DNA from: an uncultured Clostridia bacterium | GTDB lineage: Bacteria; Bacillota; Clostridia; Christensenellales; Aristaeellaceae | Assembly (NCBI GenBank): GCA_934663595.1 | Contig: CAKUKM010000040.1 | Coordinates: forward strand, 1-18,448 | DNA length: 18,448 bases | Reading direction: 5' to 3' | Part shown: one piece after another, positions 6,516 through 15,943 of the stretch | Numbering within the stretch: position 1 is the stretch's first letter | Layout: every line of letters starts with the position of its first letter | Notes under the pieces: generated by a model | The model's database searches: none | What the model saw: the letters and a program-made list of their open reading frames with translations, nothing else | What the model was told of the DNA's origin: nothing | Made by a program: the position numbers and the translations under genes

Positions 6516-8543
6516 TCATACCGGCACAAGGCAGATCTGTCCATCCGTTCCGCTGCTGGGAAGCGATGCGGCGTAGAAAATGCCAAGATTGGAAAGCGCC
6601 CCCTTGGCGCTGGTCGCACCCGTGCCGCCGTTGGCGATTGGGACGGGTGTGCTCATGCCTGCGTGAAATACGCGATGCGCGCCCCATGTGCCATTGATGC
6701 ACGTTCGCAGCATTACCGCGTAATCCAGACTGGCCTGATAGGCGGCGTTGCGTATTTCCAGCATTCGGCGATTATTGCCCGTGCTGTCCTCCCACGAAGA
6801 AAACGATGATGCGCCCAGATAGGATCCTTCAAACACGGTTCGGTTGGTCGTCCCGTTCTGGCTCGGCAGTAAATAGATGGATGGATATAGCGATGTCGAA
6901 ATATTCAGATTGCCCGACATGGTGTCTCCGCTCTTCTTTACCGCGCCGATCGCGCCACACGCACCGTTCGCGGTATTTGCGCCCGTTCCGCCCTGCGCCA
7001 CATCTAGCGGCTTGGAAAGCACCTACGGCCAGGCGAAGGTAACCGTCTCGTCCGCACCAGCTGCAGTACCAAAGCCCAACGCCTTGCCGCCCTTCTTTAC
7101 ATGCATGATGTAGGCGGCGGAATTGATCTCTCCCACATAGGTGGTCACCGTTCCTACGGTGTCCGTGGCCTTCAATATAAACGAATAGCTCGCGTCGATC
7201 GCCAGCTGTCCGTTTCCAAGGATAACCCCTGTATCGTCGGTAAGCGCCACGCTGGTCGAATAACCGCCGCCCACCTGACTGAGCTGCACGGTGGCGGTTG
7301 CCCGGTTGCCGCTGTTGATCGCCGAACAGCCGACCTTCGTTTTGATATAGGCGTATGTGCCGTTTACATCGTCCTGCGTGCCGTCGCTCAGACAGCGATA
7401 GGCTTCAATGTAATGGAAAAATGGCGCTCCATATGCGGATACGCTGAAGCTCGCCGTCTTGCTTGTCGTTCGTCCGCGCGAATCGGTCACCTTGGCCGTT
7501 ACCGTGATTTCGCCCTTCTTATACAGAATTCCCGTGGTCAGGCTCGATGCGCTGGCGCTGCCCACGCTGGGATCGGTAACTATGGAATACGATTTGATCG
7601 TCGATCCATATGCTCCGCCCGCGCCGTTGATCGTAATCTTCGCCTGCGATTTTCCATAAGCGTATACGTTCCATCCGGCGAGGACGGAATTGCTGTTTAC
7701 CGGAGCCACCGAAACGGATTGCAGGTTCGGCGTTACGCTGGCGGGTACAGTCACCGTAAAATTATAGCTGGACGTTCCCAGCACGTTTCCGCTTGCGTCC
7801 AGCGTTTCCAGCGTCGCGCTCGCCGTGCCGCTGGTGGCGTTCGGAATCGCCTGCAGCCAGTTCAGCGGAATGGTGTAGGAAGCGGACGCCCCTCCCGCCG
7901 CTATGGTTTGAACATTGGAATACGTTCCAAATTTCCACGTCACCCTGTGGGAATAGGCGCTGTTGTAGGCAGTGATGTTCAGCTTCGCTGCGCTGCCCGC
8001 CGCTACACTTCCACTCGCCATGCTGCCGCTGCTCTGGAGGTATTCGTAATTGAACGTCAGCGTCATGGCCGTTACCGATAGATAATCGTAGCAGAAGCCC
8101 TTGGAATAGGTGCCGCGGGTCTTGGGCACATACAGGATCAATACGCGGTTTCCGGATGTGAAGAAGCTCACCTACGAATTGTAAATCGCCGCTTCGCTGC
8201 CGGAATTGAAATCCAGCGTGACTGTCCGGTCATAGGCGCTGGATACGGATACCGCGCCGAACGCACTGCCGCGCATCGATCCAATGCTGCCGGAAATGCT
8301 GTTCTGCGCGCCGCCGTAAAGCGTCAGATATTTTGTCGAATCGCCGCCAGCCGGTCCAAAGGTCACGCGCATCTGAATGCCCGTAATCGCGACATTCGAA
8401 AAATTAAAATTGGCGAGGTCGGAAAAATTCAGCGCGCCCTCGTAGCGCGTGGACGAATAAACGCCCTGCCGCGCCTTGCCGCTCGTCCACGAACTGCCGG
8501 AGGCGTATTTGATTTCACTGGCCGATACCGAATAACTGGGCAT
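6516..8543 (-). CDS. Tail fibre/receptor-binding protein, TAG-recoded
   Basis: 675 residues from ATG 8543 (GGGAGGTG before it) to TGA 6516-6518, crossing TAG at codon 124 (8172-8174) and codon 507 (7023-7025). Order: a ~170-residue beta domain paralogous to the downstream 219-residue protein; several Ig-like beta repeats (~175-480) resembling DUF859-type siphovirus tail proteins; a turn region KKGGKALGFGTAAGADE; then after the second TAG a fibre section with two GGTGA repeats (LDVAQGGTGANTA and VPIANGGTGATSA) and KKSGDTMSGNLNI, typical of phage tail fibres. The pieces on either side of each TAG abut in the same frame and belong to one domain in each case. At codon 124 the TAG aligns with Met of the paralogue. 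It probably forms the host-binding tip. Confidence 0.9.
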
Positions 8544-8561
8544 AAATGCACCTCCCGTTTT

Positions 8562-9629
8562 TTATGATCTCCATTTAAGTCCCACGCCGGTCGGCGTTGT
8601 CACGATGTCCTAAAAGCCGTTTTCCGTCGTGCCGATGGAAATCTGCTCCACCGCCTCCATCTTGGTAATAAAGAGGCGGTTGTCCGAAAAGTACGCCAGC
8701 TCTGTGGCAGAATCGCCGGGCTGCACAAACGATAGCCGCGTATTGGTCAGCCGCATTTTGACTGAGGACGCTGAACTGCCCATATCAAGATAGGGGATGC
8801 CGTCTTCGCTGCCGAACTCAAAATAGGAAAGCATCTGCGTAAGGCTGCCCTCCGTTGCCGCCAGTCGGCTAAAGGAGAGCAGCAGATTGCTGTCGGTCTG
8901 GGCAATGTCGCTGCGCAGAAGCTCAATGTCCTGCTAGGCGGCGAGGAAATCCTCGGCGCTGGCATACTTGTCGGATAAGCCCATCGAATCGATCAGCGCG
9001 CGCACGCGCGCCTCCATGCCCTTGTCCTATCCGTCAATGCTGGCGATCAGCCGCTCGATCTGCGCAGCTGCGTCCTCCGGCGCGGGCGACCAGCTGGAGG
9101 CCAGAACGCCTTCCTCCAGCTTTGCCCGAATGAACGTGATCGTATTGCCGCCAGCAAGGTCGTTGATACCGCTGTACAGGTAAAACGACCAGTTACCCGC
9201 AGTTTCGGGAACACGGAATCGAAGCGTCTGCCGCTGGGCGGAGATGGAAAGCTCGCCGTTGTCGGCGACGCTCCCATCGTCCTGATTGACCTATGCCCAC
9301 GATACGCCGGAAGCGCTGCCGGCGTCCAGTCGGATTTCCTCCACGGAAAAGCTGTGCTCGCGTCCCAGCCGAAGCTCGTCGGCCGCCACCCAATGGCTCG
9401 CGGCGCCGGTTCCCACCAGCGTATAGCTCGCGCTGTCCGCGATCAGATTGGTGCCGCCGACGTCCGCTTCGTTGATCAGCTGCCACTGCGTGCCGTCGTA
9501 GCGCTTCAGCTCCGGCGGCGATTGCGAAGTGTCCAGCCACTAAAGCCCCTCCGCGGGATTCTCAGGGGCGACGCCCTGCTGAACAGGGTCGTTTAAGTCT
9601 ACGATTGTAACCTGCGCCTGCGCGATCAT
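8562..9629 (-). CDS. Tail structural protein with five in-frame TAG codons
   Basis: 355 residues from ATG 9629 (GAGGTG before it) to TAA 8562-8564. In-frame TAG codons are 30 (9540-9542), 113 (9291-9293), 201 (9027-9029), 232 (8934-8936) and 340 (8610-8612), so standard reading yields only fragments. The joined protein has NPAEGL-TAG-WLDTSQSPPELKRYDG at the start, a motif of small phage structural proteins. Next is a beta sandwich (~45-185) resembling carbohydrate-binding modules, ending SFYLYSGINDLAGG and IRAKLEEGVLASSWSP. A helical or coiled stretch follows (~190-250), and the C-terminus is IVTTPTGVGLKWRS. It probably links the tail tip to the receptor-binding protein. It is the most TAG-dense gene in the window, one per ~71 codons. 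Confidence 0.88.
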
Positions 9630-9653
9630 ATTTTCACCTCGCTCGATTTCGGC

Positions 9654-11474
9654 TCATTCCGCCTCGCACACAAAAACCGTCTTTCCGTCCACGTCATCGC
9701 CGTCGATGAAGATAACCTTTCCCGTGGCGAAGGCGGCTCCATTGTCCATCGGTTCGCCGTTCTTATCCCGGCGATACCAAACGTAATTCTTCTCGTGCTT
9801 GTAGGCGGCGTTTGCAGTTACGTCCTCCCACGCGGTGCCGGAATAGCGCATCAGCGCCGTTTGCGGCGCAGATTTCGTGACCTTATAATAGAAGGAACCC
9901 GCCGCAGGACTGGAGGGCGCGGTCACGCTGTAGGTCGTCGATTTCAATGCGTCCACCTCCGCACCGTTCTGCCAGAGCCGGGCGATGAGCATCGTTTCGC
10001 CGGTCGCATTCTTGAAAATCTCGCCCGCGGTGCTGTCGATGTCCAGCTGATAATTATCGGTTTTGTCGATCAGCGTAATGACGTCCTGATAATTTCTCGC
10101 CTTATAGATCATCCGGCAGCGATAGCTGGCCTGTCCCACCACGTCCGCGCCGTCTACCGAAAGAGAATCCGTCGTTGCGCCGGAAATCGTCTGCCATGTG
10201 CCGCCGCTGTACTTGGCCCAGGTAAAGGTCGCGTTGGAGGTAATGGGAACAGCGCCGTCGTAAGCGACGGTTTGCAGCTGCAGCGTTCCGCTGCCGTTCG
10301 TAAACACCGTGCCCAGCGGCGCATACAGCGAAAAGACGATGGCGTTCGTGCCCGCCGCACCGTTTGCGCCCGCGTTGATTTTGGACCAGTTAATGTAGAG
10401 CGTCGTGGAAACGGGCGAAGTGACCGGAACCGCCAGAAGTCCGGATTGCTGCGCCGTGCCGCCCAGCGTGGCGTTCGCTTCCACCGTGATCGTCAGCGGA
10501 ATTTCGTTGTCAACAGCGTCGCCCTTCGATACGGTCATGCCCGTGGGCATACCGGTGATTTCGCCTACGGTGGGCGTGACCTTCCTTGTTCCGGTATAAG
10601 CCACTACGTTGCAGACTACGGAATCGCCTCTTGCCTGTCCGGTGGATTTGGCGGTAAAAGCGATATTTTCATTGCTCAGGAAGGCGATGGAGGCGGGCTG
10701 ACCCGCCTCGCCCGTGCTTCCGGCTGCGCCGTCGGATACCTTGTAGATGCTGATAACGTCGCTGATATTTGCATCGTTGGTCACGATGCGCAGCGTCGCG
10801 CAGTCACCGACCCAGATGCCGTGCGTGGGCTTGACGATCAGCGAAGCGCCGGTGATCGTCGCGTTGTCGCCGGTCGTGGGATAATCCTGCCACACATCGG
10901 AGGCATTCTTGTACTGCCATTTGCTCAGCACGACGTTCTGTACATTGGCCGTCAGCGTGATCTGCGCAGGCGATACCGCGCCGTCCGCATCGTATTTGAA
11001 TACCTGCGCGCCGCTGATCCATGCGGATTTTGCGTTTTCGCCCGTCTTGACCAGGGCGAAGGAAATGTCCGCCGTGGCATTGGTGGTCAGCCCGTTGTCA
11101 GGATCCAGGTAGGAGATGTAGGCAATGTAGGTCAGCAATCCGCTGCTCACACCCGCCAGCTTGTTGGCGCTGATCGTCAGCACGTTGCCGCTTACGGTTT
11201 CGCCCGCAGTCAGCGCCGTTTCAGCGGCCGAACCCTCCCGGCGCTTCCATGTTATCGTGATCGCGCTGTCCGTCAGTGCAATCGCCGTCTGGTTGGCGTA
11301 AACCACGGGCGTGATGATGAGCTTGCCCGCCGCACTCGTCCAGTCCGGCGCATAGTTTCCCGTGTTAACGTCGTAGATCTGTGTGCGGGGTTGGTTTGCG
11401 CCCAGATAGGCGGACTACGATTTGCCGTCTGAAAGATCAATGATCGTCTTAGAGCCGGTTGCGATGATCGCCAT
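9654..11474 (-). CDS. Ig-like phage tail protein, TAG-recoded
   Basis: 606 residues from ATG 11474, preceded by AGAAGGAGG, to TGA 9654-9656. One TAG lies at codon 20 (11415-11417): MAIIATGSKTIIDLSDGKS, then TAG, then SAYLGANQPRTQIYDVN. This N-terminus is typical of siphovirus tail proteins placed after the endopeptidase gene. Under standard reading the usable start would move to ~11306 and lose the conserved N-terminus and its ribosome binding site. The rest is a chain of Ig-like beta domains (for example KLAGVSSGLLTYIAYISYLD, ATFTWAKYSGGTW, VGQASYRCRMIYKA) with two short collagen-like GxxG linkers (DGAAGSTGEAGQ; GANGAAGTN). It is probably a structural part of the tail tip or side fibre. An 11-bp repeat array lies just upstream of its ribosome binding site. 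Confidence 0.88.
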
Positions 11475-11506
11475 GATGATACCTCCTTCTCATCGTTGAA
11501 AGCAGA

Positions 11507-11561
11507 CGTTCTATGCCATTTATCTGCTAATCTACTGCCAATATTCTGCTATTTTTCTGCT
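11507..11561. repeat. Five degenerate 11-bp tandem repeats upstream of the Ig-like tail gene
   Basis: On the minus strand the units are AGCAGAAAAAT, AGCAGAATATT, GGCAGTAGATT, AGCAGATAAAT and GGCATAGAACG (11551-11561, 11540-11550, 11529-11539, 11518-11528, 11507-11517). All are exactly 11 bp with consensus RGCAGAWAAWT; the last is poorly conserved. They fill most of the only sizeable gap between the structural genes downstream of the distal tail gene. A/T runs at ~11-bp spacing could bend DNA. No function can be read directly. Confidence 0.65.
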
Positions 11562-11583
11562 GGCGTTTGGAATATGGAATGAA

Positions 11584-14076
11584 TTATTCATCCGAAATTT
11601 CACAGGTGTAGGTCGCGCTGAAGAACACATCGGCGTTCGTCAGCTGGAATTGCTTTACGCCCGTGTGGGCGGAATTCCAGAGGACGTCTGCCGTAGCGTC
11701 CGCGCTGGTGCGCTTCCAATGAAACCGGTTGGCGGCAATGTCGTTCGTAACTTCCTTGCTGCCACGATAAACGCGGGCGCGCAGCGTCGTCTTCTTCACA
11801 TAATCTGAAAGCACCTCTCCGGCGTCCGTGCTGATTTCTACCCGGTAGCCGATCTGTTCCTCGATTTCTTTCGATACGACGTTCTCAACCGTCATGCGAA
11901 TGGACGTGTTGCTGGACAGATCCAGCGATTGCCCGACGTCCGCCGCCAGTTTGTTTGCCGTGATCGTTCCCGCCTGAATTCGATCGGCCGAAAGAAAACC
12001 GGCGATGATCAGATCGGCCGTAAAGCCTTCGCCCGTGCCAAATGTGCGCCAGTCCCACTTGCCGTCGTCCGTCTTTGCATTGGCAATCATGAAACCCTCG
12101 CCGCACAGCTGCATGGCGCTTTTGCCGTTGACGGATTCCAGAATCAGATTGCCCTGATCATCGGTGTACCAGTTGGAAACGGAGGAAGAGAGCCGGGTTT
12201 TGAGTACGTCGATCATGCCCTCCAGACGTTTGGCGGGGATGGAGCCGTCCTCCGAAATGGCCTTGCTTCGATCGTACAGCGATTTGCTCTTGTGAACGAT
12301 TTCCGCAATGCCGGTGATCCGGCTGATAATGCTGTCCAGCGATACGCCGCCGATGCTGGTCAGATCGTTGCTGATGGTGATGCTGTCCTTTTCGGGCGCG
12401 TCCAGATTTTCAACCCATTTTGTGATGTAAGCGTAGTCGTTCTATTCCAGCGCCTCATCCCAGATGCGCAGCGCCGTGTCCAGCGTGAAGCGCTCCTGTT
12501 CGTACCCGCTGACGCCGGAAAGGTTTTGAATATCCACCGTATAGGTGACCGTTGGCTTCGCCAGCCGCTCCATCACGCCCAGCGCCTCGTAGTACAGTAA
12601 TTCTTCCTGTCCGGGCGCGTAGGCGGTATTGCTCCAGTAGCCGTCGATCAGCATATCGCCCATGGCTTCGGCAAAGCGTCGTTCAATGTTTTGCTGGCTG
12701 TCCATGGAAGAAAGGTAGCTTTTCTCGATCTCTGTCCGCTGAAGCACCAGCCATACGGCTTTTCGCATCAGCGTATATAGTCCTTCCTCGCCGCCGTCAT
12801 CCTGATAAATGCTCTGAACGCCCAGCTCCAACGCAGTGATCTGCTCCTGCAGTCCCTGCCGCTTGGCTTCATCCGTCGTCTTGTCCAGCTGCTTTTGCAG
12901 GCTCGCAATGCTGCTCTCCTTGGCTTCAATGGCGACTTCCTTGCCGCCGATTCTGCCGCTGGCCTTCTTGATGAACTTGATCGCGTATTCCGCATCATCG
13001 GGAAAAGCATTTCCCGTCTGCGCATGATGCGTGCCGTCCTGCATCAGCACGGTCAGCGTGTCGGTCGCTGTGATTGCGGTCTGTTCTTCCGTCGCCGCGC
13101 CGCCGCAGATCGTCTTCGCGATCGCGCCCTGAGTCAGTACATACAGCACATAATCAATCTGTCCCCAAAGCTCGTTCAGCTGATTGTCCAGTTGAATCAG
13201 TTTCTTTGAATAATCACTGCTTCCCGCCTTGGCAGCCTGAATATCCCGCAGATAATCGTCCAGCGCCTGCTCGTGCTCGGCAGTGAAAACGCCCAGCTCC
13301 CGGAAATAGGAAAAATCCAGCAGAAACGGAAGCCCTGTGGGATTGACGTCCTCGATGCCAACATAGCCGTCGTCGCCGTAATCGCCCTCCACATAGAGGC
13401 GCGTCACGATGTTTTCAGCGTCTTCTTTGCGGTCGATGCCGTTCAGGTTCTTGCCGAAGTTCAGCTCCAGCAGGTCTTCGTGACGATTTAGTGAATAGAT
13501 GCTGATGGTGCGGCTGTCGCCGTCGAATGCCGGGCGTGCATCGAACAGCGCGCAGATATCCGAAATCAGCAGGTATGCGCCGCGCTTGCCATCGGAAGAA
13601 AGGGATCGCACCTTTTCGGTTTTTCCGTCCTGCTCATAGAAGGTTTCACAGTAACCCAGCTGCCAGCCGGTGTTTTCCAAAACCTGCCGGAGCAGGTATT
13701 CCGCCGTGCCGATTCCATTCTCATCGTCGAAGGTGAGATAGAGATTCTTTTTGTTGAGCTGCGCGCAGATATGCTGGCAGGTGATCGCCGCCGTCACGCT
13801 CAGCCCCTTGTGCGAACGCTTCGGCGCACTGAGCAGGAACCAGTCGTCCTTGCCGTCTCGCGTCAGGCAGATGAGATAACCGCTGCGAATGTAGTTCCAG
13901 CGGAAATTACGCCCGCCGTTCACCGTCTGCGGCAGCATAAAGCTCTATTCCTTCCAGCCGGAGATTTCCGTCGTCAGCGTCACATCGTATGCCTGCCCCT
14001 CGTGCTGAAGCTCGGAATCATACAGCTCGCAGACCTTATTGCGGTTCATATCGCAGATCGTCATTCTCGCCGGCAT
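11584..14076 (-). CDS. Tail endopeptidase / tail-associated lysin (Tal-like), TAG-recoded
   Basis: 830 residues from ATG 14076 (AAGGGAG about nine bases before) to TAA 11584-11586. TAG codons lie at 44 (13945-13947) and 545 (12442-12444). The N-terminal ~380 residues read as a siphovirus Tal/prophage endopeptidase tail domain: VTLTTEISGWKE-TAG-SFMLP, then GRNFRWNYIRSGYLI, DDWFLLSAPKRSHKG and the conserved NIVTRLYVEGDYG. Residues ~230-480 include a long helical, partly coiled region. After the second TAG the text continues without a gap as NDYAYITKWVENLDAPEKDS, then SWYTDDQG-like material (SNWYTDDQGNLILES), LIIAGFLSADRIQAG and a final Ig-like domain ending in YTCEISDE. The two halves are parts of one known architecture. 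It is expected at the tail tip after the distal tail protein. I cannot point to catalytic residues, so enzymatic activity is open. Confidence 0.9.
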
Positions 14077-14090
14077 ACGCTTCACTCCCT

Positions 14091-15146
14091 TCATCGCACG
14101 CGCGGGGTATATTCCACTTCCAACATGGTCAGCGCCAGATTTTCTCCACTGATCTCGATTTCATTCATCGTCACAATGGGCACGGCGGTCGTACCACTGC
14201 TCGCCACCTTGTCGGACAGAATCGCTGAATGGGTGTCCGTGATCTGGCGAATCTTTTTCCAGCCGTCCAGATACAGAAATTGTCCCTCCATGTGCGGCAG
14301 GAAGACCCCCTCCGACGTGACGCTATTGCTGTTCTCCGTGTGACTGATCGCGATGCTTCTTTCAAATGGGGTACAGGGTGCCAGCTCAATATATCCTTCG
14401 TCGTGCATGGCAAAGGCCAGTTCACGGCTGTCGCCCAGCGCAATGCGCGTCTGACCCATCCTGCTGTCCAGCTCTAGATGCGCGCCGGGCAGGAGGCTTT
14501 CTTCCGTCAGATTTACGATCTTGCACCGCTGACCTGTGGTGAGGTTGCGGATCAGCATTCCGTCGCCCACATTTCCGGCAATCCGAAATACCGTGTGTGC
14601 CCGCTCCGTTCCCGGATTGTAGAGCAGAAAGCTCGTGCTGCTTACGCTGGGCGGTGTGGGCGTCATTGCCGCAGGCAGAAGTCCCGTTTTCGCCAGCGTC
14701 CGCGCGTCGCAGGAACCATCGTCGCTTTTCAGTCTCATCCGTGCAAATGGCTCATAGCAAACGAAATTGGCAGTAAAGGTTCCCGAATATCGAAGTACGC
14801 CTGCGCTGTCCGTATGGTCGTACAGCGCGATCTGAATCCGTTTGCCGACAACTGCGCTGTAGATTGCATAGGGCTTGTGATCAAATATCTATTCGCCCTG
14901 CGTATCCCGCCTGAGCCAGCGATAGATCTGTTCCAGCTGCGCTTCCGTGATTTCTTCGAAATAGCAGTCCAGTTCGAACTCACGGGGCAGCACCCGTGTG
15001 CCGATATAATAGCCACCGTCCCGGCTGTCCGTCTGAATGTCAGCAATATCATAGCTTTCCATCTCATCGCCGCGCGATTTGGCGCTCGGCCGGTAGTAGC
15101 AGCCCAGCGCCGAACAGTGCGTTCCATGAAAACTGAATCCGTCCAT
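14091..15146 (-). CDS. Distal tail protein (Dit-like), TAG-recoded
   Basis: 351 residues from ATG 15146 (AAAGGAG before it) to TGA 14091-14093, with one TAG at codon 86 (14889-14891). The start MDGFSFHGTHCSALGCYYRP and the following TRVLPREFELDCYFEEIT are the N-terminal Dit signature. Before the TAG the protein reads WLRRDTQGE, and after it IFDHKPYAIYSAVVGKRIQI, so the Dit strand pattern continues straight across. Relatives as I recall them have a hydrophobic residue there. The second half is a beta domain (PAAMTPTPPSVSSTSFLLYN, MGQTRIALGDSRELAF) ending LEVEYTPRVR. Its role is the hub joining tail tube to tip. The same frame stays open upstream to ~15284 (NPTTFQWEKRLRVKIGNEHW), but the ribosome binding site supports 15146. 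Confidence 0.9.
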
Positions 15147-15231
15147 GGCTTTCTCCTTTCCGATTTCATCATATATATCTGACAAAGCCCAATGTTCGTT
15201 CCCGATTTTCACCCGCAGCCGCTTTTCCCAT

Positions 15232-15265
15232 TGAAATGTTGTCGGGTTTATCGGAAAACATTTCA
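15232..15265. repeat. Inverted repeat between toxin gene and distal tail gene
   Basis: TGAAATGTT (15232-15240) and AACATTTCA (15257-15265) are perfect 9-bp complements with a 16-base loop. This could be an RNA hairpin in the late transcript or a binding site. There is no adjoining T run. Confidence 0.45.
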
Positions 15266-15282
15266 GTGAAGCTATGATACAC

Positions 15283-15318
15283 AAAACCAGCGTATCGCCG
15301 AACGCGGTACACTGGTTT
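15283..15318 (-). terminator. Long hairpin after the toxin gene, terminator-like
   Basis: Arms 15284-15298 and 15304-15318 pair over 15 positions (AAACCAG/CTGGTTT plus GC and G-U pairs) around a five-base loop, and on the minus strand run into TTTTGTG. It starts just after the toxin stop codon. The weak T run suggests a leaky terminator or a processing/stability hairpin. Confidence 0.55.
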
Positions 15319-15323
15319 GTTCT

Positions 15324-15647
15324 TCAAATCAGTCGGTTCACCACCCGAAGATAATCCTTTTTTGCATTGAAGATGGCAAGAACATTCACTGCCTGCTCTT
15401 TTTCATCGACTGAATAAAAAATGAGGTATTCCTTATGCGAAATGAACCGGTATTCCAAGCTGCGAAGTACATGGTCTTTGGGAAGCGCGCCCGCCTGCGG
15501 GAATTCCCCAAGGCGGCTGCATTTTTCTCTGAGCTCGTTCACAAATTGCCGGGCGATCTCCTTGTCTTTTGATTGCTCAGCAATGTAAAAGGCAATCTCT
15601 CGGAGATCCCGCTTGGCAGTCTCGGTCAGTATGACGCGATGGCTCAT
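15324..15647 (-). CDS. RelE/ParE-superfamily toxin
   Basis: 107 residues, ATG 15647 to TGA 15324-15326; its ATG overlaps the antitoxin stop (ATGA), so the two are coupled. The pattern is RelE/ParE-like: LTETAKRDLREIAFYIAEQ, then helix FVNELREKCSRLGEFPQAG, then strands YRFISHKEYLIFYSVDEKE and VNVLAIFNAKKDYLRVV. RelE members cleave mRNA on the ribosome and ParE members poison gyrase; residues seen here do not separate them, though the helical hairpin and FP.AG motif are closer to ParE. It contains no TAG codons. The pair sits inside the tail operon, between tape measure and distal tail genes, an unusual place for a toxin-antitoxin module. Confidence 0.88.
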   Translation of the reverse strand: MSHRVILTETAKRDLREIAFYIAEQSKDKEIARQFVNELREKCSRLGEFPQAGALPKDHVLRSLEYRFISHKEYLIFYSVDEKEQAVNVLAIFNAKKDYLRVVNRLI

Positions 15648-15940
15648 AGCTCCAGTCCATCCAATTCGTTCAGAATGTCATCACAGGCCGCATCCAGTTC
15701 CTGCACCCTTCCCAGCTTGACGTCATCCGCCGCCTGTGCCAGATGCGCGTATACGCTGAGCTTGGCTTCCATCTCTGCGATGTAATTCTGCTGATTGACG
15801 AAGGTCTCATGACTCATAACGACCGTATCCTCCTTGCCATTTACCGTAATGGCAACGGGATTCTGCCGTGTCAATGCCGAAATCTGCGAATAATTACTGC
15901 GCAAATCTCTTGAAGGTCTAATGGAAATCGCCGCATTCAT
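15644..15940 (-). CDS. Phd/YefM-family antitoxin
   Basis: 98 residues. ATG 15940 is chosen because AGGAGGTG lies seven bases before it; an in-frame GTG at 15949 overlaps that site. The N-terminal half carries the Phd/YefM fold signature: IRPSRDLRSNYSQISALTRQ, then NPVAITVNGKEDTVVMSHET. The C-terminal half is an acidic helix (LAQAADDVKLGRVQELDAAC) that should bind and block the toxin. It ends at TGA overlapping the toxin ATG. The family normally represses its own promoter; inverted repeats over the promoter support that here. Confidence 0.9.
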   Translation of the reverse strand: MNAAISIRPSRDLRSNYSQISALTRQNPVAITVNGKEDTVVMSHETFVNQQNYIAEMEAKLSVYAHLAQAADDVKLGRVQELDAACDDILNELDGLEL

Positions 15941-15943
15941 GTT

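Noticed and set aside
7101..8081. 326-codon open frame on the plus strand
   Set aside because: Antisense to the 675-residue fibre gene, no ribosome binding site and no recognisable domain.
9795..11432. 545-codon open frame on the plus strand
   Set aside because: It lies antisense to the Ig-like tail gene, has no start context, and its Arg/Val/Gly/Ala-rich text with no domain pattern is a mirror effect of GC-rich codons.
5494..15146. Tail genes as pseudogenes broken by nonsense mutations
   Set aside because: All 14 interruptions are TAG, with no TAA, TGA or indel, across seven adjacent genes with intact starts and ends. Decay would not be so selective.
5494..15146. TAG read as pyrrolysine
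   Set aside because: The sites are many, spread over structural proteins and match hydrophobic positions; nothing resembles methylamine methyltransferases, the usual Pyl proteins.
14735..15172. 145-codon minus-strand frame overlapping the distal tail gene
   Set aside because: Its Arg/Thr/Trp-rich sequence is the shifted frame of the Dit gene, which gives a clear family pattern when TAG is read through.
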